A stretch of DNA of 34,514 nt from Nitrospirae bacterium MYbin3 (GCA_002753335.1 PEAD01000030.1:1-34514), one strand, 5' to 3'; positions 1 to 8,680 are shown, numbered from the stretch's first letter. Numbers and translations: made by a program. Notes: generated by a model not told the origin, from the letters alone.

Positions 1-1078
1 TTTAAACGCTTATATTTATGTTGATGACAACAGAATAAATATAGAGAGGACCAACGCAAAACTGGCTGGGGGGGATGTATCCATTAGAGGCAACGCTTCA
101 ATACAAAACTTCTTAATTAAAAAGTTCTTTATTGAAGCCGGATTAAAGAGGATAACGACCTCTTGGTCTAAGGATTTCTGGACGAATTCTGACGGCACTC
201 TATATTTTCACGGCACTCAGGAAACATATAATCTGCGCGGCGATATTTCGATAAGAAGGGCTAAATACAGCGAACGGATAGATTGGAAAAGCTGGCTCGG
301 CAAGGTAAAAGACAAAGATTCTGTTAAATCGGAACTTTCAAAACTGGACAAGATAAACCTCAATCTTCGGATTCTAGGCAAAAATATTCAAATAGATAAT
401 AATGCTGCAAGAACTGCAATAGAAATGGATTTACTGCTCAAGGGTACTGTAGGCCAGCCAGTTCTTCTAGGCAAGGCCGAAACAAGGGAAGGACTGGTCT
501 TTTTCAGAAATAATCAGTTTAAAATTTTAAAAGCTCGAATCGATTTTTCTAATCCATCAGGAATAAGGCCCTATTTTGATATTGTATCAGAAACAAGAGT
601 GGCTAACTACAAGATACGTATGAGTCTGGACGGTTATTCAGAACAATTCAACCTTGCCTTGTCATCAGACCCTAACCTTGAAGAGACGGATATATTCAGT
701 CTTTTGACCGTAGGGCATATAGGTAAAAATGTGAAGGGTCTTGAGGGCGGCATAGGCGCTGCTGAAGCAACATCGTTCATGACAGGCAAACTTCAGGATG
801 TAATAGAAGAAAGGCTTAAGACTATAACCGGCATAGACAGAGTTCATATAAATCCTTATGTGTCAAGAACCACCGGAACACTGACCCCACGTGTCACTGT
901 AGCAAAGCGGCTTTTCGGCGACAAACTTTATGCAACATACACTGCAGCCATCGGAAGCGTTGATGAGCAAATATGGAAATTAGAGTATCTGCTCGGCGAA
1001 AATGCTTCGCTTTTGGGGGTACGGGATGAAAGGGGCGGGATTGGCGGAGACATAAAGTTTCGCTTTGAATTCAAATAA
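1..1078 (+). CDS. tamB: TamB-family translocation/assembly protein, C-terminal part (5' end outside window)
   Basis: The reading frame is open from base 2 to the TAA at 1076-1078, giving about 358 residues with no start needed, so this is the 3' end of a larger gene. The C-terminal half has the beta-rich character and conserved closing region of the TamB/DUF490 domain, including residues such as DIFSLLTVG and LYATYTAAIG. Family members span the periplasm, anchored in the inner membrane, and work with an Omp85 partner in outer-membrane protein or lipid transport. The immediate neighbour four bases downstream is an Omp85 gene, which fits that partnership. Full-length TamB proteins usually exceed 1000 residues, so most of this gene lies upstream. 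The family call is firm; the exact substrate cannot be read from sequence. Confidence 0.85.
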   Translation, partial: LNAYIYVDDNRINIERTNAKLAGGDVSIRGNASIQNFLIKKFFIEAGLKRITTSWSKDFWTNSDGTLYFHGTQETYNLRGDISIRRAKYSERIDWKSWLGKVKDKDSVKSELSKLDKINLNLRILGKNIQIDNNAARTAIEMDLLLKGTVGQPVLLGKAETREGLVFFRNNQFKILKARIDFSNPSGIRPYFDIVSETRVANYKIRMSLDGYSEQFNLALSSDPNLEETDIFSLLTVGHIGKNVKGLEGGIGAAEATSFMTGKLQDVIEERLKTITGIDRVHINPYVSRTTGTLTPRVTVAKRLFGDKLYATYTAAIGSVDEQIWKLEYLLGENASLLGVRDERGGIGGDIKFRFEFK

Positions 1079-1082
1079 ACGC

Positions 1083-3767
1083 ATGGCAAAAATATTTTTA
1101 AGGTTTTTATTGGCAGTTTTATGCTTTTCTGTAAGCTCATTTGCAGAAGACAATGCCAACACATCTAATGGTCGCAAATCAATAATTTCTTCCATTAAGA
1201 TTTTTGGCCTTAATACTATGCCAGAAAAAGAGTTCCTGTATTTGTTGGACATGCAGGTAGGCAAAGAACTGGATGCTGATAAGCTGAAGCAGGGAATAAA
1301 AAGGGCCTTTCAAAAGGGAATCTTTGAAGATATCGCCGTAGAGAAAGATGATTCATCAAGCGGATTGTTTACTGTAAAGGTAAGGGAAAAGCCTATCGTG
1401 CGTAATGTAAAGATTAAAAGCAGGGTATTGTCGGGATATCTTCATGACAGGATAACATCGCTTAATTCAGGAGATCGTCTTACATTCCTAAAGGTCAGGA
1501 ATACAGTAGAAGAGATTATGCATAGCTTAAATCAAAAGGGATATCCAAAGGCAGCAGTAAGCCATAAAATAGCACCTTTAAAGAAAGGAAGGGTTGATGT
1601 CCTTTTTGAAGTAGATGAAGGGGATCCGCTGATTGTTGACAAGATAATTATAACCGGTGCAGGTGATGAAGGAAAGCCAAACCTTAAGATATCTGAAGGC
1701 GGTATTTTTGACCTTATCAGAATACGACAGTTTCAAAGAGATGTCCTGCACTATTTCAGGAAAAGAGGACATATCGGTTCAAGTGTCAATCATACATTTA
1801 ATAAAGGAATTTTGCATATAAGCATCGATCAAGGAAGGCCTGTAAGAACAATGTTCAATGGGAATATAGCACTTCAAACAGATCTGCTTGCAAAAGAGTT
1901 GACATTTTTTGAGATAAACGAATTTTCTGACGAAATAATCGATGAGACAACAAAAAGATTGCTGACGTTATACCATAAATTTGGTTATCCTTTAGCCGAG
2001 ATAGCTCCTATAATTACGTCTGAAGATGATATAACTTTGCTGACCTTCTATATTTATGAAGGTGATAGGCATATTGTTGATTCCGTAACTTTCACAGGGA
2101 GTTCTTTGTCTGAAGAAAAATTATTAAAGATTATCATGCTCGGAGTTGGAGAGAACTACAATCCTGATTATATTGAATCGGATGCTATCATAATTAAAGA
2201 TTTCTATCACTCTCTCGGTTATCCTGATGTCGATGTATCAATTCCTGTAGTTGAGATTAAAGACAATGACAGGGTTGCTTTAAAATATAGCGTCAAAGAA
2301 GGCTCGCAGATAAAATTCGGAGATATCATCGTTAAAAATAACAAACACTTATCAGAAAAGGAACTGTTAGGTGGACTTAAAATCAAGAAAAATGACCCTT
2401 ACAATGAAATTGATCTTTCGGATGAGCGCAGGAAAATAATCGAGATTTACAATAAAAAAGGTTTTCTTGATGCACGGGTCGGTGTAAGTGTTGCAAGAAA
2501 AGATTTGTATGCCGATGTAATATTCGACATAAGCGAAGGAGATATAACGCTGACAGGTAAATCTATAATAGTAGGGAATTTAGATACCAGACATATTGTT
2601 ATAGAAAGAGAATTATTTAACAAAGAAGGCCTTAATTTCGACCACAATATCATTGCAAAAGAGAAGCAAAAACTGTATAGACTCGGTTTGTTCAATGATG
2701 TTGAGACAGAATTGAGAGAGAAGTACGGCAAAGTTAGGGATGTAATATACAAAGTTAAGGAAGCCAATGCTGGATTTGTTGAATTCGGAGTTGGATATGG
2801 AGAGTATGAAAAGCAGAGAGGATTTTTTGAAGTTGGCTATAAAAATTTCAACGGGATGAACAGGCAGGGCACATTCAGAACAGAGCTGAGTTCACTTGAA
2901 CAGCGGTTTATTTTTTCATTTCTTGAGCCTTGGGTTGCAGGTATAGATCTGCCTTGGAAAACACTATATCTGAGAGAAAACAGAAAAGAGAAAAGCATAG
3001 ATTCAGGAGGAATAAAATACAGGTTAAAAAGAAATTCCGTCAGCACCGGCATAGAGAAAAAACTTGATTATGGCTTTAAGGTTGATCTGTACTACGATCT
3101 TTCGGTCGTTGATACCAGCGATGTTATGCAGGATATAATCCTAAGTAAAGAAGACACCGGCTCTTTGATCATAAGCGGCATAAGGCCAGGGTTGATATTG
3201 GATACACGTGATAACCCTTTTGATCCTAAAAGCGGTGTTCTTGCTGGAATATCAATGAAACTGGTTTCGGGTTTTCTTTTATCCGAAACTGATTTTACTA
3301 AATTCACAGGATACATAAATAAATATTATGGCATCACTAAAAAGGTCACTCTTGCTGGATCAATAAAAGGCGGGACAGCAAAAGGCTTCAGAGACACAAA
3401 AGAACTGCCGCTGGTGGAGCGCTTCTTCCTGGGCGGCAGAACAACAGTAAGAGGATACAACCAGGACTCACTAGGAGGGAAGGGGAGTGATGGAACTGCT
3501 ACCGGAGGCAATGCCTTTCTCTCCGGAAGTTTTGAAGTAAGAACAGATATTAAAAAAGGATTGGGTGTGGTTGCTTTTACCGATTGCGGAAATGTTTGGA
3601 GAAAATCTGAAAGCATGACGTTGACAGATCTTAAGTACACTACAGGACTCGGTCTTAGATATAATACTCCTGTTGGACCTTTTAGACTTGATTATGGACA
3701 TAAATTAAGCAGACAAAGCGGGGAAAGTTTAAGTGAGATACACTTCAGTCTTGGACATGCTTTTTAA
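1083..3767 (+). CDS. bamA: Omp85-family outer-membrane assembly protein (BamA/TamA-like) with about seven POTRA repeats
   Basis: I chose the ATG at 1083 (894 aa) over an in-frame TTG at 1065, because it puts a clean signal peptide at the N-terminus (MAKIFLRFLLAVLCF, cleavage after SSFA) and avoids overlap with tamB. From about residue 34 to 560 I count seven POTRA-like repeats of about 75 aa, each ending in a V-x-E-G-like strand (VREKP, VDEGDP, IDQGRP, YEGDRH, VKEGSQ, ISEGDI, VKEAN). The last third is a beta barrel with the Omp85 lid-loop motif VRGY at about residue 789-792, a DTRDNPFDP strand at about 707, and a terminal Phe. Known members insert barrel proteins into the outer membrane. E. 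coli BamA has five POTRAs and TamA three. The position after tamB could mean a TamA role, but POTRA number is more BamA-like, so the symbol is provisional. Confidence 0.88.
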   Translation: MAKIFLRFLLAVLCFSVSSFAEDNANTSNGRKSIISSIKIFGLNTMPEKEFLYLLDMQVGKELDADKLKQGIKRAFQKGIFEDIAVEKDDSSSGLFTVKVREKPIVRNVKIKSRVLSGYLHDRITSLNSGDRLTFLKVRNTVEEIMHSLNQKGYPKAAVSHKIAPLKKGRVDVLFEVDEGDPLIVDKIIITGAGDEGKPNLKISEGGIFDLIRIRQFQRDVLHYFRKRGHIGSSVNHTFNKGILHISIDQGRPVRTMFNGNIALQTDLLAKELTFFEINEFSDEIIDETTKRLLTLYHKFGYPLAEIAPIITSEDDITLLTFYIYEGDRHIVDSVTFTGSSLSEEKLLKIIMLGVGENYNPDYIESDAIIIKDFYHSLGYPDVDVSIPVVEIKDNDRVALKYSVKEGSQIKFGDIIVKNNKHLSEKELLGGLKIKKNDPYNEIDLSDERRKIIEIYNKKGFLDARVGVSVARKDLYADVIFDISEGDITLTGKSIIVGNLDTRHIVIERELFNKEGLNFDHNIIAKEKQKLYRLGLFNDVETELREKYGKVRDVIYKVKEANAGFVEFGVGYGEYEKQRGFFEVGYKNFNGMNRQGTFRTELSSLEQRFIFSFLEPWVAGIDLPWKTLYLRENRKEKSIDSGGIKYRLKRNSVSTGIEKKLDYGFKVDLYYDLSVVDTSDVMQDIILSKEDTGSLIISGIRPGLILDTRDNPFDPKSGVLAGISMKLVSGFLLSETDFTKFTGYINKYYGITKKVTLAGSIKGGTAKGFRDTKELPLVERFFLGGRTTVRGYNQDSLGGKGSDGTATGGNAFLSGSFEVRTDIKKGLGVVAFTDCGNVWRKSESMTLTDLKYTTGLGLRYNTPVGPFRLDYGHKLSRQSGESLSEIHFSLGHAF

Positions 3768-4248
3768 GTCAGTTTGTTTGTGTATGATTCCAGTTTCAGC
3801 CTTATTATATATCGGAATTGCTCGCGCTGAAGATATAGATAGGGTGGTTGCCTACGTTGATAACAATGCGATCACATACTCAGAATTAAGAGCTGAATTC
3901 AATAAAAATAAGGGGCTGAGGATAACCGAAGCAGATACATTGAATTCTATGGTTAATAGAATGCTTCTACTAAAAGAGGCGAGGGCTATGAGGCTTGAGG
4001 CTTCGGGCTATGAGGAGCTTCTTAAAGAATATATTGAAATTAAAATCAGGTCTGTGATTCTTATAAAGGAAGAAACTGTCGAAAATTTTTACAGTCAAAA
4101 TAAAAATAATTTTCAAAATAAAAGTTTGTCAGAAGTGAGAGACGACATCGAGATGTATTTATTCGAAGCAGAAACAAATCGATTGCTTAATCAGCATATC
4201 AGCAATCTAAGAAAAATCTATGATGTAAGAATTCAGTTTATAGAGTGA
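3733..4248 (+). CDS. SurA N-terminal-like periplasmic chaperone without PPIase domain
   Basis: This is a 171-residue protein starting at GTG 3733, inside the last 35 bases of the Omp85 gene. GGGGAAAG at 3720-3727 can serve as ribosome binding site. An in-frame ATG at 3757 is the alternative and lacks such a site; both give a signal peptide ending in IARA before ED. The mature part begins DRVVAYVDNNAITYSEL, the hallmark start of SurA/PpiC-type N-domains. It continues as helices and closes with the segment that in SurA folds back onto the N-domain. No parvulin (PPIase) domain is present, and full SurA proteins are more than twice this length. The context directly behind tamB and Omp85 supports a role in delivering unfolded outer-membrane proteins. 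The function is inferred from family and neighbours. Confidence 0.75.
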   Translation: MRYTSVLDMLFKSVCLCMIPVSALLYIGIARAEDIDRVVAYVDNNAITYSELRAEFNKNKGLRITEADTLNSMVNRMLLLKEARAMRLEASGYEELLKEYIEIKIRSVILIKEETVENFYSQNKNNFQNKSLSEVRDDIEMYLFEAETNRLLNQHISNLRKIYDVRIQFIE

Positions 4249-4696
4249 TTATAACAGCATGCTCATCGCATTCCGGAAACTTATGGCATTTCAGGCAGTC
4301 GCCCCAGATTTTTTGTGGCAGTTTTGCTTTATCCGTATCTTTAAACCCTAAATTTTTAAAAAAATCTGGCCGGTAGGTTAGAGCAAAAACCTTCTTTATG
4401 CCCAGACTGCTAGCATCTTTAAGGGACTTAATAAGCAGTTTTTTTCCTATGCCTTGTCTTTGGTATTCGGCCACCACCGCAAATGACCTTATTTCTGCAA
4501 GGTCTTCCCATAAAATATGCAGAGCGCAAACACCCTTTATAATGCCATCCTCTTCGAAAACAATAAAATCACGAATATTCTCATATATTTCATTAAGCGC
4601 ACGCGGAAGCATTTCATCCTTACGCGCAAAATCATTTATGATTTTATGAATATACTTAGCATCTGATATAGAAGATTGTCTAATCTTTGATGGCAT
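4238..4696 (-). CDS. argA: Short ArgA-type GNAT N-acetyltransferase (probable N-acetylglutamate synthase)
   Basis: A 152-residue single-domain GNAT protein. The acetyl-CoA motif is visible as YQRQGIGKKLL in the middle of the protein. The C-terminal end has a Cys pattern (C-x2-C-x5-C in DCLKCHKFPEC) that I associate with the short, stand-alone N-acetylglutamate synthases of anaerobes and actinobacteria, which lack the kinase-like domain of E. coli ArgA. If so, it acetylates glutamate for arginine biosynthesis. The start overlaps the end of korC by 17 bases, indicating translational coupling. The stop overlaps the convergent SurA-like gene by 11 bases. No other arginine gene lies in the window, so the substrate rests on family resemblance, and a generic GNAT remains possible. 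Confidence 0.72.
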   Translation of the reverse strand: MPSKIRQSSISDAKYIHKIINDFARKDEMLPRALNEIYENIRDFIVFEEDGIIKGVCALHILWEDLAEIRSFAVVAEYQRQGIGKKLLIKSLKDASSLGIKKVFALTYRPDFFKNLGFKDTDKAKLPQKIWGDCLKCHKFPECDEHAVIITL

Positions 4697-5219
4697 CGAA
4701 ACCTCTCTTTAAAATATCTGTATTCATTTTTATAGTATCTTTTCTGTGTTCAGGAGTAATTTCGATTAACGCATTTATAATATAATCAACTGAAAAAAGG
4801 CCTGCAAATGCCGCAAATGCGCCTGCTATAAACATGTTGGCTGAACGGGGACCGGACATAGAAGCGGCTGTTTGGCTTGCCGGTATTCCTGTATTTCTAA
4901 TATCCGGTCTCAACAAAATATTATGCACCAGCGAAGAATCATAAAGAAGCATTCCACCAATCTTAATCCTTGAATTAAAGCGGCCGCAAGATGCTGTATT
5001 TAGAGCTATAAGAATATCAGGATTATTTATCACCGGAGAACCTATTAAAGCGTCAGACAGAATTACCGTGCAGTTTGCTGTACCTCCTCGCATTTCTGCA
5101 CCATATGAAGGGAAAAATGTAACCTCCATTCCGTTTAACATACCAGCATAGGCAATAAGTTTGCCCAAAAAAAGCACGCCTTGTCCGCCCGATCCCGCTA
5201 TTATTATCCTGTTTTCCAT
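4680..5219 (-). CDS. korC: 2-oxoacid:ferredoxin oxidoreductase gamma subunit (KorC-like)
   Basis: A 179-residue protein beginning MENRIIIAGSGGQGVLFLGK, the typical glycine-rich opening of the gamma domain of pyruvate/2-oxoglutarate ferredoxin oxidoreductases. The conserved SYGAEMRGGTANC stretch follows. In this enzyme class the gamma subunit packs against the TPP-binding beta subunit, and the complex oxidatively decarboxylates a 2-oxoacid to acyl-CoA with reduction of ferredoxin (or runs in reverse for CO2 fixation). The start codon lies 16 bases inside the end of korB, so the two are translated as a unit. The alpha and delta (ferredoxin-like) subunits are not next to it. The 2-oxoglutarate preference is the usual annotation for this arrangement but is not proven by sequence. 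Confidence 0.85.
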   Translation of the reverse strand: MENRIIIAGSGGQGVLFLGKLIAYAGMLNGMEVTFFPSYGAEMRGGTANCTVILSDALIGSPVINNPDILIALNTASCGRFNSRIKIGGMLLYDSSLVHNILLRPDIRNTGIPASQTAASMSGPRSANMFIAGAFAAFAGLFSVDYIINALIEITPEHRKDTIKMNTDILKRGFDAIKD

Positions 5220-5950
5220 TTATCTTTTAAAACTCCAAGTTTAAAAACTGATGCCATTTCATTGCGCATCCATTTTAGTGCTTCATCAGGAGCTAAGCCC
5301 CAATCAGTAGGGCAAGGTGAGAGTATCTCGACAAATGCAAACCCCTTGCCCTCTATCTGGTACTTAAAAGCCCTTTCTATCATGTTTTTTGTTGATGTTA
5401 CCCCCTTTATAGAATCAGTGCTGACTCTAACCGCAAGAGAAACCGATTCTATAGTGGCAATCATCTCGCAGACTTTCATTGGAGCACCGGTTTTAGATAA
5501 TTCTCTACCCTGGGGTGATGTGGTTGTCTTCTGGTTAATAAGGGTAGTGGGAGCCATTTGTCCGCCTGTCATGCCATAAGTTGCATTGTTTATGAAGAAA
5601 ACTGTTATATTTTCGCCCCTGTTTGCTGCATGAATAATTTCGGCCGTTCCAATCGCGGCCAAATCACCATCTCCCTGGTAAGAAAATACTATCCTATCCG
5701 GCAAGACTCTTTTCATTGCGGTGGCTATTGCCGGAGGGCGGCCATGAGCAGCCTCAATCATATCGAAATCAAAATAGTCATATGCAAAAACAGCGCAACC
5801 TACAGGAGCTATGCCAATTACATTATCTCTTATGGAAAATTTCTCTATGGCTTCTGCAATTAGACGATGAACAATACTGTGACCGCATCCCGGACAAAAT
5901 CGGAAAGGTTTTTTCTTTAAATGTTGCGGCCATTCAAAGACTTTATTCAT
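5204..5950 (-). CDS. korB: 2-oxoacid:ferredoxin oxidoreductase beta subunit, TPP-binding (KorB-like)
   Basis: A 248-residue protein. The TPP/Mg signature is visible as GDGD at 93-96 followed by the NNATYGMTGGQMAPTT loop. The four Cys expected to bind the beta-subunit 4Fe-4S cluster are present: C19 and C22 in FCPGCGH, C52, and a late Cys in EILSPCPTDWG. The length suits KorB (about 250-290 aa). It is followed by korC with a 16-base overlap. The gene upstream on this strand is mtaB, not an alpha subunit, so alpha must be encoded elsewhere. The start has no Shine-Dalgarno; a TGC-TATAAT extended -10 element ends eight bases before the ATG, which suggests a leaderless transcript (inference). Confidence 0.88.
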   Translation of the reverse strand: MNKVFEWPQHLKKKPFRFCPGCGHSIVHRLIAEAIEKFSIRDNVIGIAPVGCAVFAYDYFDFDMIEAAHGRPPAIATAMKRVLPDRIVFSYQGDGDLAAIGTAEIIHAANRGENITVFFINNATYGMTGGQMAPTTLINQKTTTSPQGRELSKTGAPMKVCEMIATIESVSLAVRVSTDSIKGVTSTKNMIERAFKYQIEGKGFAFVEILSPCPTDWGLAPDEALKWMRNEMASVFKLGVLKDKWKTG

Positions 5951-5958
5951 AGGAGAAA

Positions 5959-5964
5959 ATTATA
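5959..5964 (-). promoter_or_regulatory. Candidate extended -10 element for korB, very close to the start codon
   Basis: Read on the minus strand the sequence is TGC-TATAAT, then eight bases, then the korB ATG at 5950. The -35 region is poor (TTCAAT with an 18-base spacer), as is common when an extended -10 is present. A start site six to eight bases downstream would fall at or next to the ATG. No purine-rich ribosome binding site is present. This is pattern reading only. Confidence 0.4.
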
Positions 5965-6075
5965 GCACAAGCGCTTTGAGATATTGAAGCAGGTTGTTTC
6001 TGCAATTACGATTAATGATGTTTCAAATACAATAATAATTTTACATAATATATCTTATCGGCGAACTATGTATGT

Positions 6076-7314
6076 CTAGACTGGAATTCCTACAGCCATA
6101 CCTTCGCTATACTCTGTCAGTAGAACATCTACTATAGATCCAATTTTAGCCCCTGTATAGTTTAAAAGCTTTACCTTGATATTATTATGAGTAGTACCCT
6201 GAAAATTATCAGAGTTGTTATCCTCAATAACAACAGAAAAGACTTGGCCGAGTTTATTTTTTATAAAAGACTCTTTTTTTATATTTCCCATATCTCTTAG
6301 AACTCGTACCCTTTCTTTAATTGTCAAACTACTGTTCTGTTGCTTCATTAAAGCAGCTTTTGTCCCATTTCTGTCTGAGTATGGAAAAATATGCAAATAA
6401 GAAAAGTTAATTGAATCAACAAGATTAACTGTATTCTGAAAGGCTTTATGATCTTCAGATGGGAACCCAGCTATTATATCTGTACCTAGAGACAGATCGC
6501 TAAAGCGCTTTAAGAGTACTGTAGTAATGCTATAATACTTATTAAAATCATAGCATCTATTCATATTTTTCAATACGTTATTATCTCCGCTCTGAAGAGG
6601 TATATGAAGATACTTACATACTCTGGACTCCTCTAAAAGTTCAACTAGTTCATTATTTACTTCATTAACCTCAATAGAACTTAAACGAATCCTGCGAATA
6701 TCAGTCTTATTTAAAATAGTTTTTATAAGCTGTGCCAAGGACAGTTTTGGATTTAGGTCGGTTCCATAGCTTCCTAAGTGCGTTCCTGTCAGAACTATTT
6801 CATTAAATCCCATAGAGTTATAGTTTAAAATCTCATTTATAACATTATAAACCGGCACGCTTTTTGAATTCCCCCTAGCAGCAGGGATACTGCAATATGA
6901 ACATGAAAAATCACATCCAGCTTGAACCTTTACATTAGGTCTAATCCTGTATTTTGATATATTTTTAACAATATTAGAGTTCGAAGATTCTTTGGCTAAC
7001 AATTTGGTTATGTTATCTTTATCTGAATTAGATACAATAGTCAGCTTTTCTGTATGCAACCCATTAAGTTGTTTGTTAATTTCTGCATAGCAGCCTGTTG
7101 CGATAATTCTGCCGCTTTTTTGTAATGCCTTTCGTATAAGTAGTCTGGATTCTTTGTCAGCCTTTGATGTAACAGTGCATGTATTAATAACACAGACATC
7201 TGGATTATCATTAATATCAACAAGTTGATAACCTGAATTTAATGCCGATGTTTCGATATTCTGGCTTTCAGCCTGATTGGTTCTGCAGCCGAGGGTAAGC
7301 ACACAAAGTTTCAT
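6076..7314 (-). CDS. mtaB: tRNA t6A37 methylthiotransferase MtaB
   Basis: A 412-residue radical SAM methylthiotransferase. The N-terminal UPF0004 domain carries the three cluster-binding Cys C10, C46 and C75. The radical SAM CxxxCxxC is C134, C138, C141 (GCDFSCSYCSIPAARG), and a TRAM-like region ends the protein. The shorter N-terminus opening LTLGCRTNQAES separates MtaB/YqeV from MiaB. The enzyme converts t6A to ms2t6A at position 37 of ANN-decoding tRNAs. Its ATG overlaps the miaB TGA (ATGA), so it is the second gene of a miaB-mtaB unit. It is markedly AT-richer than miaB: three 60-base rows sampled here have 27-32% G+C, while three rows in miaB have 45-53%. That contrast suggests different histories for the two paralogues. 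Confidence 0.9.
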   Translation of the reverse strand: MKLCVLTLGCRTNQAESQNIETSALNSGYQLVDINDNPDVCVINTCTVTSKADKESRLLIRKALQKSGRIIATGCYAEINKQLNGLHTEKLTIVSNSDKDNITKLLAKESSNSNIVKNISKYRIRPNVKVQAGCDFSCSYCSIPAARGNSKSVPVYNVINEILNYNSMGFNEIVLTGTHLGSYGTDLNPKLSLAQLIKTILNKTDIRRIRLSSIEVNEVNNELVELLEESRVCKYLHIPLQSGDNNVLKNMNRCYDFNKYYSITTVLLKRFSDLSLGTDIIAGFPSEDHKAFQNTVNLVDSINFSYLHIFPYSDRNGTKAALMKQQNSSLTIKERVRVLRDMGNIKKESFIKNKLGQVFSVVIEDNNSDNFQGTTHNNIKVKLLNYTGAKIGSIVDVLLTEYSEGMAVGIPV

Positions 7315-8612
7315 AAGATAGTGTTTAGCGAATGCCGATTGGCTTGGTTAATCAATACGTTCAATAGTAAACCCTTCCGGATATTATCGTTTTTAGGAAC
7401 AGTAATAATTTTATTGGTCCTTGTGCGGCCTGTGTAAAGTCCGCTGTCTTTTTCATCAATGCCATCTATAAGTATCTCTTGAGTTGTTCCCTCTAACTTT
7501 TTGTTTTTCAACTCCGTTATATCGTTCTGGATGTCAAGTATTTCCTGCAGCCTTTCTGCCCTTACGGTCTGGTCAACCTGTCCATCCATTAAAGCGGCAG
7601 ACGTTCCCTTTCGCGGAGAAAACTTAAACGCATAAATTCCATCGAAACTTAATTCTCTCAGCGAATTCATTGTTAAGGCATGGTCATCATCCGTTTCCTG
7701 AGGAAAACCGGCAATAATATCTGTAGTTATTGCGATATCCGGTATCATTTTGCGGAGCAGTTCAACCTTTTGGAAATATTTCTCATAACTATACTTTCTG
7801 TTCATCATGCTTAGGATTTTGGTTGAGCCTGACTGCAAAGGCAGATGCAGATGCTCGCAAATTTTTTCAGAATCTCTCATAACTTCAATAAGCTTCTCGC
7901 TTAAATCCTTGGGATTAGAAGTTACAAAACGGATTCTCAAAATACCCTCTATCTCATTGATTTTGGCCAAAAGCTCAGGAAAATCCAGATCGCTCGCGTA
8001 AGAGTTGACGTTTTGGCCCAATAATGTGACTTCTTTATACCCTTTTTCTGCAAGACTACGGATTTCATTTATAATGCTCTGGCTCGCCCTGCTCTGCTCC
8101 CTGCCTCTTGTGTGTGGCACTATACAGTAGCTGCAAAAATTATTGCAGCCGTACATTATGTTTACTAAAGCAGAAATATCCGTCTTTCTGAATACAGGCA
8201 TTTCGGTTTCGGCAATCGTTTCATTGCCGCCTGAAGTTACGGCAGACCGGTCGGCATGCTGAAGGGTGTCAAAAATTTGGTGTATGTTTTGGGGGCCGAT
8301 AACGCAATCAACAAATGAGGCCCTCTTTAGCAGCTTCTTGCCATGCTGCTGGGCGATGCAGCCGGCAACCGCAATCTTTAACCCCGGCTTTTTTTTCTTT
8401 AACATCTTTATTCTGCCCAGCTCACTGAAAAACTTATGCTCCGCTTTTTCGCGGATGCTGCAGGTATTGAATATTACGACATCCGCATCCTGTGCCGAAG
8501 AAACTTCTTTGTAGTCATTGGAATTAAGGATGCCGGCCATCTTTTCTGAATCATGGACATTCATCTGGCAGCCAAAGGTGGCTATGTAGTACTTCTTTTG
8601 TTCGTTGCGCAT
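7311..8612 (-). CDS. miaB: tRNA-2-methylthio-N6-dimethylallyladenosine synthase MiaB
   Basis: A 433-residue protein. UPF0004 cluster Cys are C15 (ATFGCQMN), C51 (FNTCSIRE) and C85 (AVAGCIAQ). The radical SAM Cys are C156, C160, C163 in YGCNNFCSYCIVPHTRGRE, followed by a C-terminal TRAM domain. It methylthiolates i6A37 in tRNAs reading UNN codons, using SAM. Length and motifs match the family. It lies 68 bases downstream of the response-regulator stop and overlaps mtaB by four bases. The ATG has no Shine-Dalgarno. Immediately upstream is TGT-TAGATT followed by five A residues, a possible extended -10 that would give a leaderless mRNA, though this one is weaker than those at glnD and hypD. Confidence 0.95.
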   Translation of the reverse strand: MRNEQKKYYIATFGCQMNVHDSEKMAGILNSNDYKEVSSAQDADVVIFNTCSIREKAEHKFFSELGRIKMLKKKKPGLKIAVAGCIAQQHGKKLLKRASFVDCVIGPQNIHQIFDTLQHADRSAVTSGGNETIAETEMPVFRKTDISALVNIMYGCNNFCSYCIVPHTRGREQSRASQSIINEIRSLAEKGYKEVTLLGQNVNSYASDLDFPELLAKINEIEGILRIRFVTSNPKDLSEKLIEVMRDSEKICEHLHLPLQSGSTKILSMMNRKYSYEKYFQKVELLRKMIPDIAITTDIIAGFPQETDDDHALTMNSLRELSFDGIYAFKFSPRKGTSAALMDGQVDQTVRAERLQEILDIQNDITELKNKKLEGTTQEILIDGIDEKDSGLYTGRTRTNKIITVPKNDNIRKGLLLNVLINQANRHSLNTIL

Positions 8613-8680
8613 TTTTTAATCTAACAAAATACAACTACCTAAATCCACGGCTTATTGTCTGCTCTTGGTGGGAGTTTCTT

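Noticed and set aside
5951..5956. AGGAGA next to the korB start as Shine-Dalgarno
   Set aside because: It is on the plus strand; korB is on the minus strand, where the same bases read TCTCCT.
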